A stretch of DNA of 64,000 nucleotides from Hyphomicrobium_B sp001006785 (lineage in GTDB: Bacteria > Pseudomonadota > Alphaproteobacteria > Rhizobiales > Hyphomicrobiaceae): the NCBI RefSeq assembly GCF_001006785.1, contig NZ_CDHO01000002.1, forward strand, positions 496,001 through 560,000, read 5' to 3'. The position numbers and the translations under genes were made by a program. Below, one piece after another: positions 37,277-45,490 of this stretch (positions within the stretch are counted from its first letter, which is position 1; every line of letters starts with the position of its first letter). Below the pieces are notes generated by a model that was given only the letters and a program-made list of their open reading frames with translations, was not told the DNA's origin and did no database searches.

Positions 37277-37774
37277 TCAGTCGGCCGTCAGGCGCTTGCG
37301 CAACAAAATCTCCGAGCTTCCCTCAACGACGAGATCGCTCAGAGTCGCGATGCGATTGAATCCGTGCTTCTCGTAAAAGGACAGCGCGCGCGTGTTGAAT
37401 TCCGACGCCGCGACCCAGAGATTTTGCGCGCCGATGCCGCGCGCTTCGCTCTCGAGCCAGTCGAGGATCGCGCCGCCGATGCCGTGGCTTTGATAGCCGG
37501 GAAGAATGCCGAGAAACTGCAGGTAGGGACCGCGCAGCCAGTTGTTTCGGATGCTGATCGCTCCGGCGATGACGCGGTCGGCCTTGATCGCGAAACGCGG
37601 CGCGCCAGGTTCCTCGTTCGCGAGAAACGCCGTCAACGCGTCGCCCGTGTAGGCATAACGCGCCCAGGGATCGATACGTGAAAGCAGCGGGCCGACGGTT
37701 TTCGCCGCGACCGGCGTCATGGGCTCGAGGTCGAACCCCTTCAGCTGGACGGCCTTTATGCGCAGGCTCGCCAT
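37277..37774 (-). CDS. GNAT family N-acetyltransferase
   Basis: A 165-residue GNAT protein. The acetyl-CoA-binding segment LPGYQSHGIGGAILDWLESEARG is at about residues 90-112, followed by NLWVAASEFNTRALSFYEKHGF, the typical C-terminal helix and strand. The substrate is unknown. The start is one base after the stop codon of the polysaccharide deacetylase gene, so it is the third member of an operon with the deacetylase and the crotonase-fold protein. Confidence 0.83.
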   Translation of the reverse strand: MASLRIKAVQLKGFDLEPMTPVAAKTVGPLLSRIDPWARYAYTGDALTAFLANEEPGAPRFAIKADRVIAGAISIRNNWLRGPYLQFLGILPGYQSHGIGGAILDWLESEARGIGAQNLWVAASEFNTRALSFYEKHGFNRIATLSDLVVEGSSEILLRKRLTAD

Positions 37775-37775
37775 G

Positions 37776-38915
37776 TCACTTCGCGCCGTCTGCCGGTTGC
37801 TTTGCGCGCGAGCGCTGCTGAGGCTTCACCGACGTCGCCCAGGGCTTGCTCGTCTTCGCTGTTGCCGCGCGTTGTGCGGGAGCTGATGCAACCGATTGCT
37901 GGCGCGGCGCCGCGTTCAGCGGATGCTGCAGGGCGCCGATGAAATCGTAGCGGTTGGTGTCGCCGGGCTTGCGGTCGTAGCACTCGGCCGTGATGACCGG
38001 CTTGCCCATGCCGACAAGCTCGCTGACGGTGACGAATTTGTAGCCCTTCGCCTTGAGCTTCGGAATGGCGATGAGCAGCGCTTCAGCCGTGTGCCAGCCA
38101 CGCCCGTTGGCGTGATTGACGATGATCGATCCGGGCTTGGTTTCGTTGACCATCGCATCCGCAATGCGCTTCGCCGACGTGTGCGGATCGGGATCGCCGG
38201 TCGCGACATCCCACTGGATTGCGAGCATCCCGGCATCATTGACGGCTTTCATCGACGCGTCGTTACAGGCGCCGTAGGGAAAGCGAAAAACTTTTGGCAG
38301 CTCGGGAATGTCACGCAATGCGTTCGGCGACGCGGCGAGGCACTGGTTGCCGCCAAGATCGGCGCGCGCGTCGGCATAAGCCTTTTGCGGAGCGACCACC
38401 TGCTGCCGCACCGCCGCCGGAGCAAGCAGCCTCAGGTTCGCGTGCGTTTCCGTGTGATTGCCGATTTCGAACAACGGATCGAGCATCAGCTGTTCGGTGC
38501 GGGCGCGGTGCGAGGCGATCCATTTGCCGCCCGCGAAGAACGTCGCCTTGACGCCTTGCTGCCGCAGATAATCGAAGATGCGGCCATCGTATCCGGCGAT
38601 CTCGCCGCGCTGTTCGCAAAGATCGAACGTCAGCGCGACGACCTTTTCTCCGCTCGCGATATCGACGCGCCGGATCGCTCCGCGCAAGGTATCCGGCACG
38701 GCCGGGGCCGGTTTGAAATCGCCGAGCTTGATCGGCGCATCGAAGCTGCGATTACCTTTCGCGGCCTGCTCTTCGCCCGGCACGCCTGCGAGCGCGGCGG
38801 CCGAGAAGCACGCATTCTGAACCGCCGCATCAGCAGCGAATCCCGCCGTCGCGAATGCGAGACCCGAGAGCCCGGCGATCAGAGAAAGAGCAAATCTATG
38901 ACTCGAATGTCTCAT
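37776..38915 (-). CDS. Exported polysaccharide deacetylase (NodB-type)
   Basis: A 379-residue protein with a signal peptide (LSLIAGLSGLAFATAGFA) and a NodB homology domain from about residue 85. The first metal motif reads ALTFDLCEQRG rather than the common TFDDG, a variant known in one deacetylase subgroup. The metal-binding His pair is in EIGNHTETHANL. FRFPYGACNDASM and SIIVNHANGRGWHTAEAL complete motifs 3-5. It should remove N-acetyl groups from an envelope glycan. A basic, Gln- and Pro-containing tail ends the protein. It overlaps the upstream gene by 4 bases. Confidence 0.85.
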   Translation of the reverse strand: MRHSSHRFALSLIAGLSGLAFATAGFAADAAVQNACFSAAALAGVPGEEQAAKGNRSFDAPIKLGDFKPAPAVPDTLRGAIRRVDIASGEKVVALTFDLCEQRGEIAGYDGRIFDYLRQQGVKATFFAGGKWIASHRARTEQLMLDPLFEIGNHTETHANLRLLAPAAVRQQVVAPQKAYADARADLGGNQCLAASPNALRDIPELPKVFRFPYGACNDASMKAVNDAGMLAIQWDVATGDPDPHTSAKRIADAMVNETKPGSIIVNHANGRGWHTAEALLIAIPKLKAKGYKFVTVSELVGMGKPVITAECYDRKPGDTNRYDFIGALQHPLNAAPRQQSVASAPAQRAATAKTSKPWATSVKPQQRSRAKQPADGAK

Positions 38916-39712
38916 TGGCCTTTGAAAACCGGTTTTCGCTTCTCAAGAAAGGCGCGCCGCCCTTCGGCGTAATCGTCGCTCGCAAAACAGGCTTCGACAG
39001 CGGTGTCGAGTTTCGCCATGTCCGGATGTTCCGGCCGCCGTGAGATTTCGTCGATCACGCATTTCGCGGCAGCGACGGACAGAGGTGCGTTCTCGGCGAT
39101 CTCTTGCGCCAGGGCTCTGACGGTCGCTTCGATTTCGCCTTTCGGCACGAGCTGCGTAATGAGCCCCATCGCTTCCGCGTCGGCGGAGCGGAAACGCCGG
39201 CCCGTGAACAGCAGCTGCTTGGCGCGATCGGCGGGCACGGCGGAAAGGATAGGACGAACCCACCGCGCGTTGTAACCGATGCCGAGCTTGGCTGCGGGAA
39301 TTGCGAACTGGCTCGTGTCGTCCGCGATCCGCATATCGCAACAGAGCGCCAGCCCGAGACCGCCGCCCAGGCAAAATCCCTGGATCATTGCGATCGTCGG
39401 CTTTTGACAATCGATCAACGCGTTGAAAGCGGCATCGTTCAGCGCGTCGTAAACCTTGGCGGCGTCGCCGGTGCGTCCGCTCTCGAATTCAGAGATGTCG
39501 GCGCCCGCCGAGAAGGCTCTGTCGCCCGCCCCGCGCAGCACGACGACGCGAACCTCGCTGTCGGCGGTGGCCCGTTCGATCGCTTCGGGAAGCGCGCCCC
39601 ACATGCCCCCGGTCAGCGCGTTCATGCGCGACGGATTGTCGGCTGTAATCCAGGCGATTGCGCCGTCTTTGCCATATCTTAGTGTCGGGCCGTCGCCGTT
39701 GGTCTCTGCCAT
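38912..39712 (-). CDS. Crotonase-fold protein annotated as enoyl-CoA hydratase-like
   Basis: A 266-residue crotonase. The oxyanion-hole segments are clear: DRAFSAGADISEF (about 64-76) and MIQGFCLGGGLGLALCCD (109-126). The two catalytic Glu of classical enoyl-CoA hydratase are absent: the equivalents by alignment with rat hydratase are Ala140 (IPAAKLGIG) and Gln166 (RAKQLLFTG). It is thus probably a CoA-dependent enzyme with another reaction (isomerase, hydrolase or decarboxylase). It is the first gene of an operon with the deacetylase and GNAT genes. Confidence 0.82.
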   Translation of the reverse strand: MAETNGDGPTLRYGKDGAIAWITADNPSRMNALTGGMWGALPEAIERATADSEVRVVVLRGAGDRAFSAGADISEFESGRTGDAAKVYDALNDAAFNALIDCQKPTIAMIQGFCLGGGLGLALCCDMRIADDTSQFAIPAAKLGIGYNARWVRPILSAVPADRAKQLLFTGRRFRSADAEAMGLITQLVPKGEIEATVRALAQEIAENAPLSVAAAKCVIDEISRRPEHPDMAKLDTAVEACFASDDYAEGRRAFLEKRKPVFKGQ

Positions 39713-39941
39713 TCCAGGGCATCCTTATGACTGTCGGGGGGCTATTTAATGAGCAATTCAGGGTACGGCAAAGATCGGCGCCGGTGGCAGATGCGCGCGG
39801 TGCGGTAAGACTTATATACTGAGGACAGGTTCTCTGATTGACCCGGGCGCGAGCCATCGTTAATCGGCTGAGATAATCGTCAGAGGACGGGTCATATTGC
39901 CGGCACGATGATGCCGGAACCTTGCGAGCAAGAGGCCTTAC

Positions 39942-40769
39942 GTGTCGAACGCCAAGACAGCAACGACGAAGATCCAGATCGTCGACCCTATCTGGGCGCA
40001 GATACGGTCCGAGGCGCAGGCCGCGATGACGGCCGAGCCCGCGCTCGGCAGTTTCATCTTTGCGACGGTTCTGAGTCACGAGCATCTCGAGGAGGCGATC
40101 TGCCATCGTCTCGCGCAGCGTCTCAATCACACCGACGTCGACGCCGGGCTGATCTCGCAGACGTTCCTCGGCGTGCTTCAGGACGACAATAAACTCGGCA
40201 AGATTTTCCGGGCCGATCTCTCCGCTGTCTATGATCGCGATCCCGCCTGCACGCGCTATCTCGATCCGCTGCTCTATTTCAAAGGCTTTCACGCGCTGGT
40301 CACGCATCGCTTCGCGCACGCGCTTTGGAAAAGAGGTCGTCGTGATTTTGCGCTTTATCTACAAAGCCAGGGCTCGCGCTTTTTCGGCGTCGACATTCAC
40401 CCGGCGGCGCGCTTCGGGCAGGGGATCATGCTCGATCACGCGACCGGCTTCGTCGTCGGCGAAACGGCGGCCGCCGGCGACAACTGCTCGTTCCTGCATG
40501 CCGTGACGCTCGGCGGCAGCGGCAAGGAAACAGGAGACCGCCACCCGAAGATCGGCGATAACGTCCTCGTCGGAGCGGGCGCTAAAATCCTAGGCAACAT
40601 CAAAGTCGGCTCGTGCTCGCGCATCGCCGCCGGGTCGGTCGTCCTATCGGACGTTCCTCCGAATGTTACCGTCGCCGGAGTTCCGGCAAAAATTGTTGGC
40701 AGTGCCGGTTGTTCGGAACCCGCCCGCTCGATGGAGCAGGGTTGGGTTGACGATTTCGGCGGCCTCTGA
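39942..40769 (+). CDS. cysE: Serine O-acetyltransferase
   Basis: A 275-residue CysE, which makes O-acetylserine for cysteine synthesis. The N-terminal helical domain includes IWAQIRSEAQAAMTAEPALGSFI and DPACTRYLDPLLYFKGFHALVTHRFAH. The left-handed beta-helix hexapeptide repeats follow (GVDIHPAARFGQGIMLDHATG, GGSGKETGDRHPKIGDNVLVGAGAKILGNIKVG). The start is GTG at 39942 with AGAGG upstream. A small inverted repeat (CCGGCA...TGCCGG) lies in the leader near 39900-39917. DUF3126 and a carbonic-anhydrase-like gene follow closely. Confidence 0.95.
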   Translation: MSNAKTATTKIQIVDPIWAQIRSEAQAAMTAEPALGSFIFATVLSHEHLEEAICHRLAQRLNHTDVDAGLISQTFLGVLQDDNKLGKIFRADLSAVYDRDPACTRYLDPLLYFKGFHALVTHRFAHALWKRGRRDFALYLQSQGSRFFGVDIHPAARFGQGIMLDHATGFVVGETAAAGDNCSFLHAVTLGGSGKETGDRHPKIGDNVLVGAGAKILGNIKVGSCSRIAAGSVVLSDVPPNVTVAGVPAKIVGSAGCSEPARSMEQGWVDDFGGL

Positions 40770-40790
40770 CGCTCACCAGGAGAGAAGAAC

Positions 40791-41006
40791 TTGAAGAAAG
40801 ACGAGCTAGCAAAGCTGCAGGCCTATTTGCGTAAAACGTTCGGCGCGCCGTCGCTGGAAGTTCGGCCGCAGCCAAAGAAAGACGACATGGCCGAGGTCTT
40901 CATCAATGGTGAGTTCGTCGCCGCGCTCTATCGCGAGGAAGAAGAAGGCGAGATCTCCTATCAGCTGCAAATGGCCATCCTCGATATGGATCTCGAAGGC
41001 GTTTGA
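40791..41006 (+). CDS. DUF3126 family protein
   Basis: A 71-residue acidic protein recognisable as DUF3126, a small family nearly confined to Alphaproteobacteria: KKDELAKLQAYLRKTFGAPSLEVRPQPKKDDMAEVFINGEFVA and a tail YQLQMAILDMDLEG. Function is unknown. The start is TTG at 40791 with AGGAG upstream. It lies 21 bases after cysE and 18 before the next gene, so an operon is likely. Confidence 0.88.
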   Translation: MKKDELAKLQAYLRKTFGAPSLEVRPQPKKDDMAEVFINGEFVAALYREEEEGEISYQLQMAILDMDLEGV

Positions 41007-41024
41007 GACTGCGAGGAATTGCCG

Positions 41025-41558
41025 ATGACTCTCTACAACCTGGACGGCGTTGACGTTGCAACGCCTGCCAGCGGTTCCTTCTGGGTCGCGCCCAACGCGG
41101 TGGTGCTCGGCAAGGTAAAGCTGGAGGAGGAGGCCAGCGTCTGGTTCGGCGCGGTGCTGCGCGGCGACAACGAGTGGATCACGGTCGGCGAGCGTTCGAA
41201 CGTGCAGGACGGCTGCGTGCTGCACACCGATCCCGGGTTTCCGCTGACGATCGGCGCCGATTGCACCATCGGCCATATGGTCATGCTGCACGGCTGTACG
41301 ATCGGGCGCGGCAGCCTGATCGGCATCGGCTCGATCATTCTGAACGGGGCTAAGATCGGTAACGAATGCGTCATCGGTGCGAATACTCTGATCCCCGAGA
41401 ACAAGGAAATTCCGCCGCGCTCGATGGTGATGGGCTCGCCGGGAAAGATCGTCCGTCAGATCAGCGATGACGAAATCGTGCGCTTTCAGCGCGGCGCCGG
41501 ACGCTACGTCGCCAACTGGAAGCGCTTTGCCGCCGGGCTAAAGCCGCAGGCGTCCTGA
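41025..41558 (+). CDS. Gamma-carbonic-anhydrase-like hexapeptide protein
   Basis: A 177-residue left-handed beta-helix protein of the gamma-carbonic-anhydrase-like (YrdA/PaaY) family. Hexapeptide repeats run from FWVAPNAVVLGKVKLEEEASVWFGAVLRGD through VGERSNVQDGCVLHTDPG and IGHMVMLHGCTIGRGSLIGIG. His residues at HTDPG, GHMVM and LHGC match the interfacial metal site. The ATG at 41025 has GAGGA upstream. Enzymatic activity is not certain in this family. It ends the cysE operon. Confidence 0.9.
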   Translation: MTLYNLDGVDVATPASGSFWVAPNAVVLGKVKLEEEASVWFGAVLRGDNEWITVGERSNVQDGCVLHTDPGFPLTIGADCTIGHMVMLHGCTIGRGSLIGIGSIILNGAKIGNECVIGANTLIPENKEIPPRSMVMGSPGKIVRQISDDEIVRFQRGAGRYVANWKRFAAGLKPQAS

Positions 41559-41656
41559 CGCCAATCGCGTTATCGGGCAAACATCATAAGTCTCGCCCGA
41601 TGCCGACGGCAGAGGCGAGACTGATTGTTCGAGCAGGGCCAGCTTCACGGCCAGTT

Positions 41657-42340
41657 TCAGGGAAAGACTTCGATGCCCTGAAACTCGGTGGGTTCCGGAG
41701 TGGACTGAACGCCCGCAATCGCCGCCGGCGTCGTAGCATCGTTCGGATCGAGCGAGACCCACGCCTTCGGATCAACAAACGATTGCCGCATCACGTAATG
41801 GTACGGCGTCTGGTTCCACAGCCGGACGACGTCGATCTTGTTGTCGAGAATGTAGTCGCCGAGCGTCGTGCGCACGGTCAGCACCGCATGCCCTTCGTTC
41901 TTTTCGTCGCGAACGACCGTCATGAGAAACGCGCTCGACGGCCAGCCGCGTGCGATCAGACGGTGGCGCTTGAGAAGCGCATAGTCCTCGCAATCGCCGC
42001 GCGTCTTCGGCAGCGTCCAGTATTCGGTGACGCCGTAAACTTCCATATCGGTCGCCGGTTCGATCTCATGATTGACCGTGCGATTGACGACGTCGAGCTC
42101 GCTCAGATTCTCCGGCGTCGCCTCGATGCGCGCGTCGGTGTAATTCTTGGAGACGCACTCCGCCGGCTCCCGCTCGCAGAACGAGACGAAGCCATAAGGA
42201 GGCTGCGAGCTGCCGTAGATCCGCATGAATTCCGGAGCGCGCTTCGCTGCCGGACTGACAATGGCAAGGTGCTGCGCCGCCGCCGGCATAGCCATGGCCA
42301 CAAAACTCAAGGCCACGCCAATGGCCACGCTACCGTACAT
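41657..42340 (-). CDS. Transglutaminase-like cysteine peptidase (BTLCP family)
   Basis: A 227-residue exported BTLCP. The start at 42340 has GAGGG six bases upstream and gives a compact signal peptide (MYGSVAIGVALSFVAMAMPAAA). The catalytic triad is complete: Cys117 in RGDCEDYALLKR, His151 in EGHAVLTV and Asp166 in YILDN. The family is related to LapG, the periplasmic protease controlled by c-di-GMP through LapD, although no LapD or adhesin gene is near. The adjacent PilZ gene on the same strand (42503) may be a functional link. Longer N-terminal frames are possible but lack an initiation signal. Confidence 0.85.
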   Translation of the reverse strand: MYGSVAIGVALSFVAMAMPAAAQHLAIVSPAAKRAPEFMRIYGSSQPPYGFVSFCEREPAECVSKNYTDARIEATPENLSELDVVNRTVNHEIEPATDMEVYGVTEYWTLPKTRGDCEDYALLKRHRLIARGWPSSAFLMTVVRDEKNEGHAVLTVRTTLGDYILDNKIDVVRLWNQTPYHYVMRQSFVDPKAWVSLDPNDATTPAAIAGVQSTPEPTEFQGIEVFP

Positions 42341-42502
42341 CATGATACGCCCTCGAACACGGTACGATACACTACGCGAAACACTTGTTTTTAGCATGAA
42401 TGCTGTCATCGGCATTCGAGCTAAAAACGTATAAAAATTTAACTTCGAGATTTTGGCAACTCGGCGGGCGATTTGGGGCATCACACAACCAACGCAAAAC
42501 GA

Positions 42503-43129
42503 TTATGGAAAACTGTCGCGCAGCGCCTCGGGAGATTGCAGAGTCAAGAATTGCACCCCGATGCCCTGTGCATGATGTCGCCGAACGATCGCCCTGGTTT
42601 TGCCGGCCACGACAAAACTCCCAAGCGGCGGTCGCGCCGGCGTTCCGAGCGACGCGCCCGATGCTGAAAGATCGAGCAGTTCCACGTCGATGATGACGTC
42701 TTCGACCCTCAACGTCGTTCGTCGCCCGCGAGTTCCGACGCGCTCGTGCAAGCGGCCGGCTTCTTCCGGGAAGTCACTCCGGTTGATGAGCCACATAATC
42801 TGTGCTGCGAGTTTTTCCCGCTTGTGCTCGGTGACTTTGAAACTGAAAGCAAAACCATCGGGCGTGTGGCGCGCGACGACGCCTTCGACGCCTCCGAGGT
42901 GATCGAAATAGGCGATGACGCGCTCGCCGATTTCAGGCGCATGCGGAGAGACGACAGCCGCGCCGCCGACGGAGATGTTTTCAAGCTGGCAGTTGAATTC
43001 GTTTCGGTCGGCGCGCATGAAGCGTCCGGCCAGTGACAACGGCAAACGGCGATGCCGGCGCATGTCGCGCGCGACGGCTGCGTCCTGGGGGCGCAAAGGT
43101 TCGCGGAGTGTTGTCGAATACGCGGCCAT
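42503..43129 (-). CDS. Tandem PilZ-domain protein
   Basis: A 208-residue protein with two PilZ domains. The first has RxxxR at Arg24-Arg28 and NISVGG at 51-56. The second has RxxxR at Arg137-Arg141 and DLSASG at 153-158. Both c-di-GMP motifs look intact, which would allow two binding sites. The ATG at 43129 has AAGGA upstream; a start 13 codons earlier has none. There is no output domain. It lies upstream of the BTLCP gene on the same strand (162 bases between starts and stop). Confidence 0.82.
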   Translation of the reverse strand: MAAYSTTLREPLRPQDAAVARDMRRHRRLPLSLAGRFMRADRNEFNCQLENISVGGAAVVSPHAPEIGERVIAYFDHLGGVEGVVARHTPDGFAFSFKVTEHKREKLAAQIMWLINRSDFPEEAGRLHERVGTRGRRTTLRVEDVIIDVELLDLSASGASLGTPARPPLGSFVVAGKTRAIVRRHHAQGIGVQFLTLQSPEALRDSFP

Positions 43130-43311
43130 TGCCGGTCCTTGAGGTCCTGAAAAACCTGGTTGGGACATCGGCCGCGAGCGGCTCGGAGACGACCCGCCTC
43201 AACTATGAGGAACGGTCCTTAATGAACTTCTAATTTGCGCGTCATAATCGGCTGCGATGTGGGTGCTCGGCGCCCTTAACGCGCCGAAAGGTTAGTTTTG
43301 AACCAAAATGA

Positions 43312-43944
43312 TCAGTCGTTATCGACGCGGCTGAGACCGCCTTCGTAAACCCTGAATTGACGGCGGTTCGAGCGGACGATCCTCGCCTCGCGGATCGTCG
43401 GCATCAGGGCGGGAATATTGCTGCCTTGCTCTGCAGGAAGTGCGACGCCGTCTGGCCAGATCAGTTCATGACTGAGGAGCTTGCGCTGGGTCAGCGCGAC
43501 GGTTCCGAGCCAGTTTGGCCTCGCGACCGGCGTCAGCGCACCGAGGAAGCGATCTATGGTGTCGCGCGTGTGCGTCAACGGCAAAATCAGAAGCTCGAAC
43601 TCGGTCGACAGTCCGCTCGTGCTGCCGGCGCTGATCCGAAACACGCAGACGGCGCCCTCCGAGGCGCTGGCGATCTGCTGCGCGATGATGCGCGCGTCGC
43701 CATCCTCGAAAAGCCGGAACAGATCGACGCCGCGAAAATCGATGCCGAACGCCTCGCAGATGCGGGTTCCGGCGAGGCGGAAGCGCAGGCTCGATGGGCT
43801 GACGCGTTCCAGGATAAATGTGTCGGGCAGATTTCCCGAGATGCACGACGGCTCGATTTCGAAGCGCTTCGGCGCCACACGGTCGCCGCGGAGACTATTC
43901 CAATAAGAATAGAGCGCTTGACTGACAGATTCTTGCATGAGCAT
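43312..43944 (-). CDS. PAS-domain protein (PAS_5 type)
   Basis: A 210-residue single PAS-fold protein common in Rhizobiales: SQALYSYWNSLRG, SLRFRLAGTRICEAFGIDFRGVDLFRLF, FELLILPLTHTRDTIDRFLGALTPV. AGGA lies seven bases upstream of the ATG at 43944. The C-terminus is basic and Arg-rich. Function is unknown, possibly a signalling adaptor; it has no kinase or HTH. It is upstream of the PilZ gene on the same strand, but a 180-base gap makes cotranscription unsure. Confidence 0.78.
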   Translation of the reverse strand: MLMQESVSQALYSYWNSLRGDRVAPKRFEIEPSCISGNLPDTFILERVSPSSLRFRLAGTRICEAFGIDFRGVDLFRLFEDGDARIIAQQIASASEGAVCVFRISAGSTSGLSTEFELLILPLTHTRDTIDRFLGALTPVARPNWLGTVALTQRKLLSHELIWPDGVALPAEQGSNIPALMPTIREARIVRSNRRQFRVYEGGLSRVDND

Positions 43945-44155
43945 GCGCCCGTCCTGTTGGCTAAGGTATCGGCCTGAGCCGTGCCATTCCGGTACACGCC
44001 GTCGCGGCGAGTATCGGAGCTGTGGACGAGGGAGCATCCTTCATGCCATCGGGGAGGAGCCCGGCGCCCGCCGCCGGTTAACGCGCCTGCGATCGACATG
44101 AACCTTAACGAGGCCGGGGAGCGGCGAACGCTCCAGCCGTCAGAGTGGGAAGCAC

Positions 44156-44884
44156 GTGACCAAGCGAGAACCAATCTTCAATGTGCCGGGCGGAGTGCTT
44201 GCGACGCTCGCCGTCTTGATCGCCGTTCATGTCGCGCTCTCGCTTCTGAGCCCGCTGGAGTACGAATGGTGGGTTCTCGCCCTGGCGTTCATCCCGGCGC
44301 GCTATGCGGGCTTCGCTTCCCAGCTGCCCGGAGGCGACACCGCGTCGATCACGTCGCTGATCACCCACATGACCGTGCACGCCGACATCATGCACCTCGG
44401 ATTTAATGCGGCGTGGCTTCTGGCATTCGGCTCCGTGCTTTGCGCGCGGCTTGGCAGCCTGCGCTTTCTCGCCTTCTCGATCATGGGCGGGCTCGCAGGC
44501 GCGCTGCTGTTTCTCGTGTTCAATCCCGGCCTCGCCGCACCGGTGATCGGCGCGTCCGGCGCCATCTCCGCGATGATGGGCGGCGTGATGCGGTTCCTGT
44601 TCAACGCCATTGATCGCCGCGAAGGCTATTTGCTTCGCGAGCAACCGCGATCGATTCCGCGCATGTCTCTCGCGCAAAGTCTGAAGGATCGCCGCGTCGT
44701 TCTCGCGTCGCTCGTATTCGTCGGCGTAAATCTCCTGGCAATTGTAGGATTTGGCAAATTCGGTGAAAGTGGCGCGATTGCATGGGAAGCGCATATCGGC
44801 GGATATGTATTCGGCCTATTCGCATTCGGCGCTTTTGATGCTGCAACGCAAAACACTGCTCCGCCTGCGTCCGAATTCGATTGA
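44156..44884 (+). CDS. Rhomboid-family intramembrane serine protease
   Basis: A 242-residue membrane protein. The catalytic dyad is present: Ser134 in the motif GASGAISAMMGG and His213 in WEAHIGGYVFG. The family HADIMHLGFNAAWLLAFG loop is at about 75-92. About six membrane helices are visible. It cleaves transmembrane substrates, but its targets are unknown. The start is GTG at 44156. The C-terminus extends about 20 residues past the last helix. Confidence 0.87.
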   Translation: MTKREPIFNVPGGVLATLAVLIAVHVALSLLSPLEYEWWVLALAFIPARYAGFASQLPGGDTASITSLITHMTVHADIMHLGFNAAWLLAFGSVLCARLGSLRFLAFSIMGGLAGALLFLVFNPGLAAPVIGASGAISAMMGGVMRFLFNAIDRREGYLLREQPRSIPRMSLAQSLKDRRVVLASLVFVGVNLLAIVGFGKFGESGAIAWEAHIGGYVFGLFAFGAFDAATQNTAPPASEFD

Positions 44885-45058
44885 GTGCTTGCATTCGCGA
44901 CAAATTTGCCTCAGCCTTCAATGCAGTTCGCCGCCAAGAGCGGACATACAGTGGGAGACGCTGCGGAAGCCGGCCAGATACCGGACAGCGCCATAAACAT
45001 CAGGGCGCATATCGTCCGCTGTATTCGGTACGGCCTTCCAGAAAAGGAGGCTGGAGCT

Positions 45059-45490
45059 GTGATTATCGGACAGATACTCAAGTCAAAGGCGCGCGGTGTG
45101 ATGACGGCGCGGCCGGAAGATACAATTCAGGAAATCGCGCTGCGCTTGTCGAGCCGCAAGATTGGCGCCATCGTTATCGTTGGCGAGACCGGCAAGGTCG
45201 TCGGCATCATTTCAGAGCGCGACATCATTCGTCTGATCGCCGAGCATGGTGCGGAAGCGCTGAAAATGCCCGCAAGTCGTGGCATGACCCGTAACGTCGT
45301 ATCGTGCTCGGAAACCTGCACGATCGACGAGATCATGGATACGATGACGCGCGGCCGTTTCCGTCATCTGCCGGTGATCAACGACGACGCTCTCATCGGA
45401 ATTGTTTCGATCGGCGATATCGTCAAGCATCACACCGCTGAGGTCGAGTTGGAAGTGACCGCGATGCGCGGCTACTTGGCGACCGGCTGA
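45059..45490 (+). CDS. CBS-domain protein
   Basis: A 143-residue protein of two CBS repeats. Repeat 1 has GVMTARPEDTIQEIALRLSSRKIGAIVIVGETGKVVGIISERDIIR; repeat 2 has VVSCSETCTIDEIMDTMTRGRFRHLPVINDDALIGIVSIGDIVK. Such pairs bind adenosyl nucleotides and act as energy sensors. AGGAGG eight bases upstream fixes a GTG start at 45059, although the frame is open 58 codons further up. Its last 19 bases overlap the convergent patatin gene. Confidence 0.88.
   Translation: MIIGQILKSKARGVMTARPEDTIQEIALRLSSRKIGAIVIVGETGKVVGIISERDIIRLIAEHGAEALKMPASRGMTRNVVSCSETCTIDEIMDTMTRGRFRHLPVINDDALIGIVSIGDIVKHHTAEVELEVTAMRGYLATG

Noticed and set aside
39900..39917. Short inverted repeat CCGGCA...TGCCGG before cysE as an attenuator or riboswitch
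   Set aside because: Only six paired bases and no T run or known aptamer pattern, so it may be chance.
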